Shown piece by piece: positions 46,472-57,953 of a stretch of 64,000 bases of DNA (its first letter is position 1; every line of letters starts with the position of its first letter). Origin of the DNA: Branchinecta lynchi (taxonomy: Eukaryota; Arthropoda; Branchiopoda; Anostraca; Branchinectidae); the NCBI GenBank assembly GCA_023053575.1, contig JAKZAP010000020.1:16053998-16117997 (forward strand), given 5' to 3'. The notes beneath the pieces are model-generated. The model had not been told where the DNA came from and searched no databases. It saw only the letters and a list, made by a program, of their open reading frames with translations. A program made the translations under genes and the position numbers.

Positions 46472-46839
46472 GTTGCGTTTTTGCAGATACTCTATGGTAT
46501 CTGTTACAACGGTAACGGGGTCTGCAATTCGTAGTTTTTGCAGTTACTGTGGTATCTGATATACGCTTGCTCTGCAAAAACGACAATTACCGAAATTGCG
46601 GTTTTCCAAGTCATCCCAAAAAAAAACTGATATTCAGTCACATCACTAAGTGCCAAACTTCTTTCCTACCATTTGACAAAAACTGATGAAAGTGAGATGA
46701 CTTTTCTACGATCAGTTACCACGGTCGGACCGTGGTATCTGAATATCAGATACCACGATAACTGGCCAGATACCACGATGTCTGCAAGAACGACTTTAGA
46801 CCGTGGTATCAGGTACCATGGTATCTGCAAAAACGCAAC
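46472..46839. mobile_element. TA-flanked MITE, 368 bp
   Basis: A 19-bp perfect inverted repeat (GTTGCGTTTTTGCAGATAC) with TA on each side suggests the Tc1/mariner group. The interior carries many GGTATCTG/CAGATACC palindromes. It lies 70 bp after Lasp exon 6. Confidence 0.8.
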
Positions 46840-47439
46840 TATTGCCACGCTGTCAGACAAAGTTTGATACATATGATTACATTTGCGCAATTACAACAGA
46901 TAAGAATTTGGATGTTACCAGTTAATGTTACAGAAAATGCACGTTCTGAGCGTTTGAGTGTTATGTTTGCTTAAAATATAACAGCAAACATGGGTTGTAC
47001 TGTTTCTTGCAACGAAAATATACAGTTATAGGTAATAATGGAATAAATCTGTAATGTAACATATATTGTGTTATCTGTATCTGCTAAAGTTGCGCATAGC
47101 ATATCCTTCTCTCAAAGTGCTGACAGTGTAATTATTCGTGTTGTGTGGGAAAACCTGCGGGCTTTGGTACCTTTCCCTAAAAATATACAGTACCCGGAAT
47201 AGCCTACCTATCTCGATCCGTTCTTACTCCGAGGTTTCGAATATTTTAAGATATACGTTATCCAACCTAACGACAGTTGACTGTTACTCTAAGAAGATCG
47301 ATTATTTTCATATCTATCAACTCTAAGGTAGTTGGACCATTTACTCTAAAACCGCAAAAAAAAAAGAAAATGTAAGAAACCCTGGATAAAGATTTTCTTG
47401 TTTCGTTTTGTTTTTTGTCTGTTGAAAATCGCCAACATA

Positions 47440-48429
47440 GATACTATGTATCAGCAGAAGCTAAAAGGAGGAATGCAAATAATTAACCCTGAAGCTAAGT
47501 CAAGAGAACTTTTCGTCAGACAGCTCTAGAAAATATGACCGAGAAAAAAGAATCAGTATTAAATTCGTGGATGTTAACGAGAAAACGCGGGAAAAAAGGA
47601 TACCCACGAAGCCTAGAAATCGCGTCTATGGACATAGAAGAGATGAGAAAAGAAATAATTGTCAATTCCGATGTAAGAGAAATACCAAAAGAAGGGATAC
47701 GAAATTTTTACCGAGAAAAGATGAGTCTACCGGATATAAAATTAATTGAAGAGAAACGGATAGACGAAGACCAAGCAAACCGAACTTTCAATCTCCTACA
47801 TACATCGATGCTTTCGCCGAAAGTAAAACAGCATATGTTTTACCAAATACTTAACGTTCTACCTACAGAAGAAAGAAAGCACCGAATTTTCCCTGAACAT
47901 AAAACGGGAAAATGCAAAAATTGTAATGAAATCGAAGATGTAAATCATTTTCTCATTAAATGCGAGAAGAAAAAGGAGCGACTAAGGAAATTTGAAAAAA
48001 TTATGTGTTCTTTAATGGAATATGGATATAAATGGCATTTAAAGGAAGAAATGAGCCGTATAAATCATGGATTAAAAAGAGAAAGGACAATGGCATTTAT
48101 GATATCGACATTTTGTTATTATGCGTGGAAAGAAAAAGAAAAAGGTGAGGATGATTCCGGATTAATGAAAGTTCAAAAATGTTGGAAAATAATAAAAGGT
48201 AGTAAAGATAAAGTAGGAAATGATTTGGAATTAAATTTTAATATTGAAGATTTAGTTTGAAATTTAATTTAAAAAAAAAATAATAAGTGGGAAATTACAG
48301 TTATATTTAAATGATAAATTTTCAAGCAACCAAATTAGTTTTATATTAAGAAAATTGGTTATGGTTAAAAAAAAATTTCATTTAATCGTACTAATTAATT
48401 GTATGTATCTTTAAAAAAAGAAAAAAAAA
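47440..48429 (+). pseudogene. LINE ORF2 C-terminal fragment with poly(A) tail
   Basis: An open frame from 47535 to 48260 (241 residues) ends with a CxxC-x8-H-x4-C knuckle (CKNCNEIEDVNHFLIKC), typical of the C-terminus of non-LTR ORF2 proteins. Upstream in another frame, LKGGMQIINPEAKSRELFVR continues the similarity at about 47460-47520. The 3' end is A-rich (48410-48429). It is 5'-truncated, with no RT core. The long open frame suggests a fairly recent insertion. Confidence 0.65.
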
Positions 48430-49549
48430 GAGTTTTGGTATCGGAGACGGAAATGAAAAAGATTGTAAGAAATGCCACTGCAAAAGCCCGAACGTATAAA
48501 AGAAACACAAAAACGGAGCAAATCTTGTTCGGGGAACCTATGTTTAGCAAGTAGCTTCAGCACATGAAGGCCGGTGTGTCCACGCTTTACCATTTCCTTC
48601 GTTTGGAGTTCCCGTTTTAAATCGTTTGATATAATTAGACCGAGGAGTTTTATTTGGTTTACACGCAAAGGATCTGGAATAGGAGGTTCACAAATTGGCC
48701 CTTCTTTCAGGAAAGAAATTGTAAGAATTGCAGACTTCTTTTCATTCACAGCAATGTCTGAATTTAAAGTATCGGCCTGTATCTGCGAAACTATATTGGC
48801 CGCTTCACTACTTTGTCCTTTTCCACATATTTTAATAAGAGAAAGATCGTCAACGTATTTCCATCTTGCGGGTCTGTCAGAAGCTGTATTGTTAATCATT
48901 ACAAGAAAAAGTAACGGACCTAAAATTGATCCCTGTGGCACACCACAGAAAATTTCCTGCGAGTCCGACAAATTATTATTATATTTTAGAATTTGGGACC
49001 TATCACTCAAAAATCCTACAATAATTTTTACAATATTGGGGTTAGCATTAAATTCGTCCAAAATTTTATCAATTAGAATATTATGGTTTATAAGGTCGAA
49101 ACCTTTTTTAAAATCAATCGCGATTAAATTAATCAATTTGGAGGGTTCATCAGTGTTTTTAAAACTAAAATCTAAAAGATTTACCATATAATGGCTGGTT
49201 GATGTTTTAGGTCGATTTCCAAACTGTTTTGGATCCAGACGCATACAAATTTCTTTGTGTTAACCATTCAGCAATAAAACTTTCACACACACTTTACTGA
49301 AGATTGGGGTTAGGGAAATTGGGTGCACTCTGTCAAAACCAATTTTTGCATCTTTTTTGGGTAGGGTATTGGTGTTACATGGCCAACTTTCCAAATAGCT
49401 GGGTATTCTGAAGTTGAAGAAATAGTATTGAAAATATTTGTAAGGGGGTTTAACAAGCTTATATGGGGACGCTTTGATTAAATCAACAGGGATGTCTACT
49501 GGTGCCACACTACTACGTTTTAATCGTTTTAATTTGACTAGTACCTCAC

Positions 49550-50065
49550 CTTTATTCGACCCTTATATTCGACCCTTAGTCGAATACGCTTGTCCGGTTT
49601 GGCACTTTGCTCTTACCCAATGTGAAACTGATAAAATACAGCGGGTTCAGAAGAGATCGCTGCAAATTATCTATGGCGGTTCTCTTTTTACCTCAAAGAA
49701 TTTAAAATTGAATCCCTTTCTTCTCGCAAGGAAATCTATGCCGTAACTTCGGCTCCTCCCTTCTCCAGCACCCCATATACCGTTCATTCCTTCCCCCACC
49801 CTTTGTTCCTGTAAGATCTCGCCCCCCCCCCCCCCCCCCCCCCCCCCCGAGAAGTGGCTGAGAAGGTTCCCAAACTGACCCCAATCTACTGTAACACTAT
49901 GCGTTACAGTAGAAGCTTTGTGCCGAGCTTCGTAAAGCAATATAATGATCTTTAGCATTTTTCTGCCCTGTTATTTTTTTTCTGTTGAAAACTTATTTTA
50001 CTCTTGTTTATGACTAAAAATTCTGCCCACGAGAGATATGTTTGCTTTATTATCAAATAAATTGA
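49550..50065 (+). pseudogene. LINE 3' end inserted in the minus-strand LINE
   Basis: The plus strand reads IRPLVEYACPVWHFALTQCE, DKIQRVQKRSLQIIYGG and, after a frameshift, NTMRYSRSFVPSFVKQYNDL. This is the C-terminal region of a CR1-like ORF2, followed by TCAAATAAATTG. The host minus-strand frame resumes on both sides (TESDF / GEVLVK), so this is a separate 5'-truncated insertion. It contains a C-run of about 30 bases at 49820-49848. Confidence 0.7.
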
Positions 50066-50227
50066 AAATCACTTTCTGTAATTTTCGGTAATTCCTTGTT
50101 ATTGTCATTATCAGGAACCGGATCGACAGTATTTAATTTTGGTAGAGATTGTACAATTTTTGCAAGGTGGATGTTTAGGTCATTAGCAATTTGGAAATCA
50201 ATTTCATCGGAGTCAATATTTAAATTT

Positions 50228-50886
50228 CAATGGGCACATCAAACTACACCAATCCCACTCTGTAGCAACCTAGGAACAATGCTTACCCCTTATATCAGCA
50301 GCTTTTTCAACAGTTTCCTCTCTGTGATATTTCAAAGCGTAATTTTTTGGGCCAGTACATGCTCAGTTTACTAGCTTGGACAAAGATTAAAGTGATGTTT
50401 CTTATAATACTTAGTAGATCTTTATTTTATGCATAAATCAGCTTGTATAATTCAGATTTGAATATGTTACTTGTTTTTGCATGATTTTTGTAGCTATGTT
50501 TTTTTGTATAAGCTTATTGCATATTCTGGTACATTTTATAAAACAAGCTAATCAAGCTTCACAACAATATTCCACAAAGAAAAACTTTTAATAGGCTTAA
50601 GCCATGGAACTTCTGATGAAACACTAGAACAATCAGGTAAACTGCACCTGCGGCTTGACTTTGGTTGCATCTCAAATATATCCTTTTCTATCAAGCATTG
50701 CTGGGAGTTTTTGAATTTCCTGCCACGACATCCCAGCTCCTAAGATTTCGATCGCCGAAATGCCAAAGAGGTAAAGACAAGGGATAACAAGAAAACGGCC
50801 TATTTTCGTAGCGCCTCCTAAAGGAAGTGGGAAATGTTTATTTGTGAAGCATTTAATACAAACTAAAGCATTAGAAGTGTCCATTG
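50228..50886 (+). mobile_element. Repeat A, copy 1 (uninterrupted), 659 bp
   Basis: The termini CAATGGGCACATC and (reverse complement) CAATGGACACTTC form a 13-bp imperfect inverted repeat. It lies inside the minus-strand LINE. It is the uninterrupted reference for copy 2 (52765-61432), which carries three insertions. It encodes nothing recognisable. Confidence 0.75.
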
Positions 50887-51849
50887 TGCTTTAAGGGTGA
50901 TTCAGCTTTACTACAAATCTTTTTCACTTCCTTATGCCAACGACTTGGTTTCGTCGCAAAAAGATTAGTTACTGCTTTTGAATAATGGGCAGCAGCTGCT
51001 TCTCTTATCATCTTTCGAATCTTGTTTCGTAGCTTATTTGCCTCTTCTCTTTTTCCCCGACGAAAAAGGCTCATTTTGCGGTGTATAAGCTATTTATATA
51101 TTTTTTGTGATATACGGCCTGTCGGTACTGCAACGTTTGACTGTTCTTTCCGGAAACGCGGTTTCGTACTCCGTTCTAAGCTTTTCTTGAATTATTTTCT
51201 GCATCATCAACTGACAGATGAATCAGTTCCGTCAAAGTGTGGGAGGGTGTTTAGTCTGCATGTCAGAAATATGGCTTCGACACGGAAGATTAAGTTAATT
51301 CCGGAACTATTCCTAGGTATCCAATCACTTTATTTTTGCCTTTCAACTTACGAGATGTTTTGCTAACTGGTTTCCCCAAAACTGGCGATTGCTCAGGCTG
51401 CCTCTTCGCGCGTCTGCATAGTTCCTAAACGGCGAATCGCTTTATTTTTTGGCGCGTCAACATACGAGTTTTTTGCTAGCAGGTTCCCCTAAATGCTGGC
51501 ATGGCTTACTCAGGGGATACTTACTAGTGTGTATTGGAGTACACAATAATGTCCATTTCGCAACCCCTTTGTACCTTTCTGTACCGATTGTTTGGCTTAA
51601 CAGCATTGGCAATATCTGATTCCACCAGAAAACATTGAGATTTACGGATTGAGTGGAAAATTTTAATATCTAATTCGTAATGTGTTATGTTTAGTTTCAG
51701 AGTCACCGGTTTAAGTCACAGAATTAAGTTGCCGGTGGGCGAGGGGCTAAAGCAATATACTTTGAATTGTGATGTACGTGGGCCCCGGTTCAAGTATGTA
51801 TGTATGTGTATTCTTTGTAACCCGTTACGTTCAAACTGAACAAGAACGG

Positions 51850-52716
51850 AGTAAATGGAAGAAAAAGAAATAAGAAGAAAAGAGAGAAACAATTAACGAT
51901 CAACGACAAAATGTATACAGCACTCCAAATAAAGTAAAACATAAAGGGCGAGTTAATCAGTAGTCATCCATTGGGTACAAAGTACCGGTAACCACGGGTG
52001 TGCGGCCGTTTCGAGAACTTTCTGGACTAACTTTTCTACAGCCTCGTTGGGTTCTACCAGGCTGAATTTTCTTATTAGGTACCTGTTGCGTGTCCACGGT
52101 GGCATTTTTAGCAAATATTTTAGGCAACCAAAATAGAGCGACCGGACTCGCGACTGCTCGGTAGTCGTGAATAGTTTCCAAAATGGAGCCAGATATAAAA
52201 CGTGGGGTAGCGCTACAGCGCTGTAGAGTTTGGCGAGCAGACTGCGTGAAAAGTGGACCTTGTTTGTCACGATGGAAGGGTAAGCGAGTTGAAGTTTCTT
52301 CTCCGTGTTTTGTAAAAGGAGAGACCGAGTCTCTTTTAGGTTCCTTCCTATGGGGACACCAAGGTACGTTACCGATTCTGTCGGACAAAGCATAGAGCTA
52401 CCAAGTTGGACTGGTCTGCACATTTTTCTCGATCATAAAAGAATAGTACGTCTGACTTTGAAGCATTGGACTTGAGTCCGATCAAGCTATACTCAGCCTC
52501 TAAAATAATGAAATTTCTTTCAATACTTAGAGATGATCTACTTAAGTTAAGTACGTCGTCAGCATAAGGTAACAGCGAGACGTCAATATTTTTTAGGACA
52601 CAAGAAGAAGGGACTTTTGATTGGGCATTTATGGCGCTATTATTATAGTCCTCGCTCAGGAGCTTTGTCAGTCGAGAAGGTGTCAGGTTGTGTAAGACTA
52701 ACTGCTGAATACCCAC
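51850..52716 (-). pseudogene. LINE ORF2 RT to C-terminus fragment, family L2
   Basis: Two overlapping minus-strand frames give the RT catalytic box LLPYADDVLNLSRS, then EAEYSLIGLKSNASKSDVLF, then TYLGVPIGRN, LLAKLYSAVALPHVLYLAPF and MPPWTRNRYLI. It starts in the RT domain (5'-truncated), with a frameshift at about 52370-52420. Related pieces lie at 11053-11560 and 32690-32880. Confidence 0.75.
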
Positions 52717-52787
52717 TCATAAGCACATATCCAGACCTGACAGGTTAGGATTAAAGTTAAATCACAATGGACACTTCTAATGCTTTA

Positions 52788-54196
52788 CCTTTTGGGATCC
52801 CAAAACGTAAGTGGAGGGATACCTATGACATCGCAAAAGTTGTCCGTCTGTCCGTCCGTCCGTCTGTAAGCACGATAACTCTCGAAGGGAATGAGATATT
52901 TTGATGAAATTTGGTGTGAGGGTTCGTTGGGTCGTCGGACCAGTCAAGTTCGTAGATGGGCTTTGTAGCTCTACATTTAGGGGTGGGAGAGGGGATTCAA
53001 ATTAAGGGACAAACAAAATATTTTGAAACAGCTAATGTGATAGTCGATTATGGGGTAAGAAGACATGCTGAACACGATGATGAAAACCATTTTGTCATCG
53101 GACAACTAGTTCGCCCGGAATCCGGCCAAAACCGGAAAGTTTGTTGAAAGTAAAAGGTTTATTTGAAGTTGATTAGATGTTCGATTTAGGGGTAGGAAGA
53201 CATGCTGAAGACGATGGTGAAAATTATTTTCTCGACGGACAAGTATTTCGCCCGGAATCCGGCCCAAACCGGAAAGTTTGTTGAAAGTAAAAGTTTTATT
53301 TGAAATTGATTAGATGTTCGATTTAGGGGTAGGAAGACATGCTGACGACGATGGTGAAAACTATTTTCTCGACGGACAAGTATTTCGCCCGGAATCCGGC
53401 CCAAACCGGAAAGTTTGTTGAAAGTAAAAGTTTTATTTGATGTTGATTAAACGTTGGATCAGAGGTAGGAAGACATGCTGAATTCGATGGTGAAAACTAT
53501 TTTCTCGACGGACAAGTATTTCGACCGGAATCCGACCCAAACCGGAAAGTATGTCAAAATTAAAAGTTTTATTTGGAGTTGATTAGATATTCGATCTAGG
53601 GCAAGAAGACATGCTGAACACTTATGTGAAAACAAGTTTCTACCCGGACATGTAGTTCATCCGGAATCCGGCCAAAACCGGAAAACTGTTGGAAGTCAAA
53701 GTTTTATTTCTAGTTGATTAGATAAGTGATTTAGGGGTAAGAAGAGATGCTGAGTCCCTGTATGACAATCGTATTTTACCCGGACATATAGTTCGACCGG
53801 AATCCGGCTGGAATCGGAAAATTTGTTATAAGCTAAATTTCTATTTGAAGTTGATTAGATGTTCATTACTGGGGAAAGAAGATACCCTGATTTCGTCTTT
53901 GAGCTTTCTTTTTTCGCCGGACAAGTAGTTCTAGAGTTCGGCCGGAACCGGGAAATTGGAAGAAGTGGCAGGAAGTTTTTGTCAAAACAGATATGACCTA
54001 TAGGGGTAAACACACATGCTGAATCCAAATCTGAACTTGGTTTCTCAGGTGATTAGCTATTTGGCCTTAATCTGTTTCTGAATTTTAATTGTAAAAATGT
54101 TCAAGGAGTCTGGCGAAGACTGGATCTGGCTAAGACAAGGCCCAGTTGTCTGGATCAGATATTGAATTTTTGGGATCCCATCGAAACCTTTGGTCT
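52788..54196 (+). repeat. Family 2 repeat, full copy, inserted in repeat A
   Basis: It starts TTTTGGGATCCCAAAACG, with CGTAAGTGGAGGGATACC and GTCCGTCTGTCCGTCCGTCC, and ends TTTTGGGATCCCATCGAAAC then CTTTGGTCTTG. Between 53040 and 53900 lie six to seven tandem units of about 135 bp (AAGACATGCTGA...GCCCGGAATCCGG...TTTATTTGAAGTTGATTAG). TGGGATCCCA palindromes mark both ends. No ORF is supported. Confidence 0.8.
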
Positions 54197-54383
54197 TGTT
54201 ATTAAATGCTTCACAAATGAACATTTTCCGACTTCCTTTAGAAGGCGCTACGAAAATCGGCCGTTTTCTTGTTATCCCTTGTCTTTACCTCTCTGGCATT
54301 CCGACGCTCCAAATCTTAGGAGCTGGGATATCGTGGCAGGAAATTCAAAAACTCCCAGCAATGCTTGATAGAAAAGGATATAG

Positions 54384-54399
54384 ATAGATAGATAGATAG
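54384..54399 (+). repeat. (GATA)n tail of the LINE
   Basis: Four GATA units (TATC on the element strand) directly follow the AATAAA of the LINE, forming its 3' terminus in place of a poly(A). Confidence 0.9.
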
Positions 54400-54506
54400 T
54401 TTATTGCTATAAGCAGCCCGAGGGCCATGGCAAAAATTTGTCATACAAAAAAACAACAAAAAACACTAATATATAATAACACTCTTTTCCTTTTAATTTG
54501 TTTTAC

Positions 54507-57500
54507 TTATTCCAAAAACCTACTTCTGTGTTCCATCGCTAGCCTCAAAAATCGCCCCATTTTCTTTATACCAGCAAAACACTCATCCTTAAAAATTCGT
54601 TTTACCCACTCTTCGTCAAATACACGCACACCATACTCTTCTTTTCTCCATTCACTCAGCTCCACACAATCGCAAAGCATGTGAATCACACTCTCATCCA
54701 CGCACCCACACATCGGACAAAAGTAAGGACCGAACTTCTGCTTACACTGACCAATATAACGTCTTCTACCCCCAATTGGCAGACAATCTGCCAACAATTC
54801 AATAATTATTTTTAACTCATCCCGTCTAAGACCCGCTTTAAACATTATATTCTCACCCCATGTCTCTCTTACCGCAGCATAAAACCCCAAAGATTCCGAC
54901 TGGTCCTTCTGGGCATGCCAAACCTGTACTTCCTGGCTCTTAAGTATTTCTTTCACAACCTTAGTCACTCCTTCCTCCTTTCCTAATCCATCATTCCATA
55001 ATTCTCCAACTCCGCAATCATCCAGTATCTTTTTTACTAGATACGGCCATGAAGTAGGCGATTCTTCTTTCAACGCTTCTAAATATGCAGATTTTAATAA
55101 TCTAACACGTGGCATCCTAACAATCCTTTCCCAAAACCTAACCATATTCACTAGTCTTACATTTCTTAGGGAAGTTAACCCTAACTCGCCCCTAACAACT
55201 ACACTATTTGTCGATTTACTTACTCCTAGCCACCTCTTAAAATAACCTAACTGCACTACTTCTATCTTATCTATCTTCTCATACCCCCATACTTCAGACC
55301 CATAATGCATAACCCCCACCACCTTAGACCTAAATATTTCTTTGTGGGCCCTAAGGTTTCTAACATCCTTTAGTTCACTCCTAAGTATCGAATTCGAACA
55401 TAATCTACCCTTCTCTACACTCTTTTCAATATGTTTACTAAACGTCTTACCTTTAGCTCTAAATATTACTCCCAGGTATGTCCACTCTTCCTCAACTTCT
55501 ATTTCTTTCCCTCCATAATTAAACTTATCTTCCGTCCTCAAATTTCCTCTTTTTCTGAATACTAATACTACCGTCTTACGTGTGTTTAGCTCCAGTTTTT
55601 TACCTTCTAAGTACTCTCTCAACAAATCAAGTAAAATCTGCAGATTATTCCTACTATCACTTAACAAAACTATGTCGTCAGCGAACAGGAGCATACACAA
55701 CAAAGATATATCTAAAGAAACCGTGGGCGCTCCTTTTTTTAACATAAACTCCACAACATCATTAATAAATATTCCAAACAGTTTTGGCGACAGAGTACAG
55801 CCTTGTTTTACACCCATATTATAACTTATTACTTTAGATAATTGTTTCCCTACCCTTACTATCAACCGTGTAAATCTGTACATTTCTGCTAACATTAACA
55901 CAAATGTTACTGGTAGTCCTATACTTATCAGACTATCTATCAATAAAACTCTCTCTACATTGTCAAACGCCCCTTTCAGGTCTACGAATGCCGCATACAG
56001 TCTTCCATTTCTAGGCCTAGTATACTTATCAATCACCACTTTTAATGCGAAAATATTATCCATCGGTCCGTAACCTTGTCTAAACCCTGCCTGTACATGA
56101 TTTAAAACCTCCCTACAATCTAACCATTTCTTTAACCTATTATCTAAAATCTTACAAAAAACCTTTGATATGCTATTCCCCAGGTGTATCCCCCTATAAT
56201 TCCCAACCTCCTGCCTATTACCTTTCTTAAACAGGGGTGTCATTATTGATAAACTCCATTGCTCCGGCCACACACCCTTACTTAATATACCTGAAAATAG
56301 TAATGCCAGGGTCTGTAATAGATATGTTCTAACCCGTTTCCAAATAATTGTGGGGATCCCGTCAGGTCCCGGTGATGACCCTCCCCTCATCTTCTTCATG
56401 GACTCCCACACTTCGTCTTGGCTAACAGGATCCGTCAGGGCGTAATCCTCCTCTCTCAAAGGAAATTCTACTTGTTCCTTCAGTCGCTGCGCTGTTCGTT
56501 TTAAGTTATCTTCACTTGAATGTTTCTTTTCCAGGTAATCCGTCCACACCTTTGTTGAAGGGCCAATCCCCAGCTCCTCTTGTCGAAGTGACCCCTTAAT
56601 TCCATTCCAAAACTCTTTCTTATTTTTCTTAACATAATCCTCCTCCATCATTTTTATTCGTTTTTCATCTAATTCACTTTTTTTCTTCTTTATTAACTGC
56701 TTATACTCCCGTCGTTGCACCCTATACTCATCTAAAAATACTTTATCAACATAAATACTATCCTTAATTCTTAGAAGGGCGACACTAACCTTACTTCTCT
56801 TCGCTTCACATTCCTTATCAAAAAAGTCCTTACCTTGTCTTCTATACATTAGTTTATCATTATCTTCATCCCCTCTGCTTACCTCCCTAACAATCTTACA
56901 AATTGCTTCAATTCCATCTTCCATTCTACCCGACGCAATAATAGATCTACATTTCTCTATCCGCTCTTCTGTTAAATCCTGCTCTAACCTACTACTCAAA
57001 GTTTTATCACTTACATTTTCTGACCTAATTTTTGGGAATACCAACATCCTATCATTTAAATCCAGATCTAATCCAATATTTGAATTCCGACCTCCCTGAA
57101 CAGACATTCTGATACCTATTGTTGCTTCTATTGGCACGTGGTCCGAACCAACCACCGAGAGCACCCTGAAGTCTGTACACCACGGCCAAAGAGACATATC
57201 CACTAAAATATAATCAACTATACTAGGCATCCTCCCCGCAAAACAAGTAAAATCACCGACATTTTTATCTTTCCCCAATCTACCATTTAAAATTACCAAA
57301 TTTTCAATCCCGCAAAAATCCAGTATTTTTCCACCCCATTTATTAACCTTCCGAATTCGGTCCTTACTTGTCCTCTCTACCGGTCGTTCCAGTTGAGCAT
57401 CCACACAAACTCCATTCATACCAACAAATCCAGGGTCGGGGTCCTCATGCGGCAGCGACGGTACAAAAGTCCTTTCCATTTTACTACTCGTATACCCATT

Positions 57501-57953
57501 GAAGTCGCCTAAAAATACAAACTGATAACTTTTATGAATTCGCTTATACTGATAAGTTTCATTAAACAAAATACCCCACGTATCTTCCTTTTCACTATAA
57601 CTGCTAGTCTCCGGCGGAATATATACACCACAAACCATCAGGGAAACATTTCCTAATGTCAACTTCATCCATACAATGTTTTCAGATGACGATTTTAACT
57701 GAACGCACTTACTAAATACACCACTCTTAACTAACATAGAAACACCACCGTACACTCTATTATTTTTACTTCTCCTCCGCGATACTCCAAAAGAATCATA
57801 ATCAACTCGTACAATCAGATCAGGTTTCCAGCTTTCCACAATACAAACAATATCCCAACTTCCTGCTATAAATAAACTATCAAACTTAACATCACTATAT
57901 CCCTGAATGTTCCATTCCACAATTTTTAGACTCAGCTCATGGCCCTCTTTACC
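54507..57953 (-). CDS. LINE ORF2: endonuclease-reverse transcriptase
   Basis: The frame starts right after the ORF1 stop with GKEGHELSLKIVEWNIQG and runs to 54509. The APE endonuclease comes first (WNIQG; catalytic Glu in CIVESW; GDFNGYTSS; SDHVPIEA near residue 240), then RT (SPGPDGIPTIIWK, GNYRGIHL, QAGFRQGYG, FVDLKGAFDNV, GVKQGCTLSPKLFG, catalytic LLFADDIVLLSDS), then a C-terminal CPMC-x8-HMLC zinc knuckle. It is uninterrupted. There is no AUG before the endonuclease core: the first in-frame Met (SMLVKSG) lies about 60 residues in, after WNIQG and the catalytic Glu. The frame is identical to ORF1, separated only by TAG, so translation by readthrough is likely. Confidence 0.93.
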   Translation of the reverse strand, partial: GKEGHELSLKIVEWNIQGYSDVKFDSLFIAGSWDIVCIVESWKPDLIVRVDYDSFGVSRRRSKNNRVYGGVSMLVKSGVFSKCVQLKSSSENIVWMKLTLGNVSLMVCGVYIPPETSSYSEKEDTWGILFNETYQYKRIHKSYQFVFLGDFNGYTSSKMERTFVPSLPHEDPDPGFVGMNGVCVDAQLERPVERTSKDRIRKVNKWGGKILDFCGIENLVILNGRLGKDKNVGDFTCFAGRMPSIVDYILVDMSLWPWCTDFRVLSVVGSDHVPIEATIGIRMSVQGGRNSNIGLDLDLNDRMLVFPKIRSENVSDKTLSSRLEQDLTEERIEKCRSIIASGRMEDGIEAICKIVREVSRGDEDNDKLMYRRQGKDFFDKECEAKRSKVSVALLRIKDSIYVDKVFLDEYRVQRREYKQLIKKKKSELDEKRIKMMEEDYVKKNKKEFWNGIKGSLRQEELGIGPSTKVWTDYLEKKHSSEDNLKRTAQRLKEQVEFPLREEDYALTDPVSQDEVWESMKKMRGGSSPGPDGIPTIIWKRVRTYLLQTLALLFSGILSKGVWPEQWSLSIMTPLFKKGNRQEVGNYRGIHLGNSISKVFCKILDNRLKKWLDCREVLNHVQAGFRQGYGPMDNIFALKVVIDKYTRPRNGRLYAAFVDLKGAFDNVERVLLIDSLISIGLPVTFVLMLAEMYRFTRLIVRVGKQLSKVISYNMGVKQGCTLSPKLFGIFINDVVEFMLKKGAPTVSLDISLLCMLLFADDIVLLSDSRNNLQILLDLLREYLEGKKLELNTRKTVVLVFRKRGNLRTEDKFNYGGKEIEVEEEWTYLGVIFRAKGKTFSKHIEKSVEKGRLCSNSILRSELKDVRNLRAHKEIFRSKVVGVMHYGSEVWGYEKIDKIEVVQLGYFKRWLGVSKSTNSVVVRGELGLTSLRNVRLVNMVRFWERIVRMPRVRLLKSAYLEALKEESPTSWPYLVKKILDDCGVGELWNDGLGKEEGVTKVVKEILKSQEVQVWHAQKDQSESLGFYAAVRETWGENIMFKAGLRRDELKIIIELLADCLPIGGRRRYIGQCKQKFGPYFCPMCGCVDESVIHMLCDCVELSEWRKEEYGVRVFDEEWVKRIFKDECFAGIKKMGRFLRLAMEHRSRFLE

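Larger units (their letters stand above)
48430..51240 (-). pseudogene. CR1-like LINE ORF2, interrupted by two insertions
   Basis: Reading the minus strand from 51240: TEYETAFPERTVKR, STDRPYIT, then RNKIRKMIREAAAAHYSKAV (about 51040-50960); after a gap NIDSDEIDFQIANDLNIHLA (about 50200); after another gap EVLVKLKRLKRSSVAPVDIP (49545); then the RT core with QFGNRPKTST, AIDFKKGFDLINHNIL, GVPQGSILGPLLFL and KYVDDLSLI (49244-48700). The order is that of a CR1-type ORF2. A frameshift near 49255 and further decay kill it. The gaps are filled by repeat A (50228-50886) and a plus-strand LINE end (49550-50065). Confidence 0.8.

Noticed and set aside
47535..48260. 241-residue frame as a host gene
   Set aside because: The CxxC-x8-H-x4-C C-terminus, A-rich tail and upstream decayed continuation are those of a truncated LINE ORF2.
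49660..49960. Gly-rich 95-residue minus-strand frame
   Set aside because: The Gly run is the translation of a C homopolymer inside the plus-strand LINE end.
48411..50065. 5'-inversion (twin priming) of one LINE, suggested by opposite strands of RT and C-terminal parts
   Set aside because: The minus-strand frame continues on both sides of the plus-strand piece (TESDF / GEVLVK), so two separate elements explain it better.
53040..53900. CRISPR-like regular repeats
   Set aside because: The units are about 135-bp degenerate tandem copies without unique spacers, in a eukaryotic intron.
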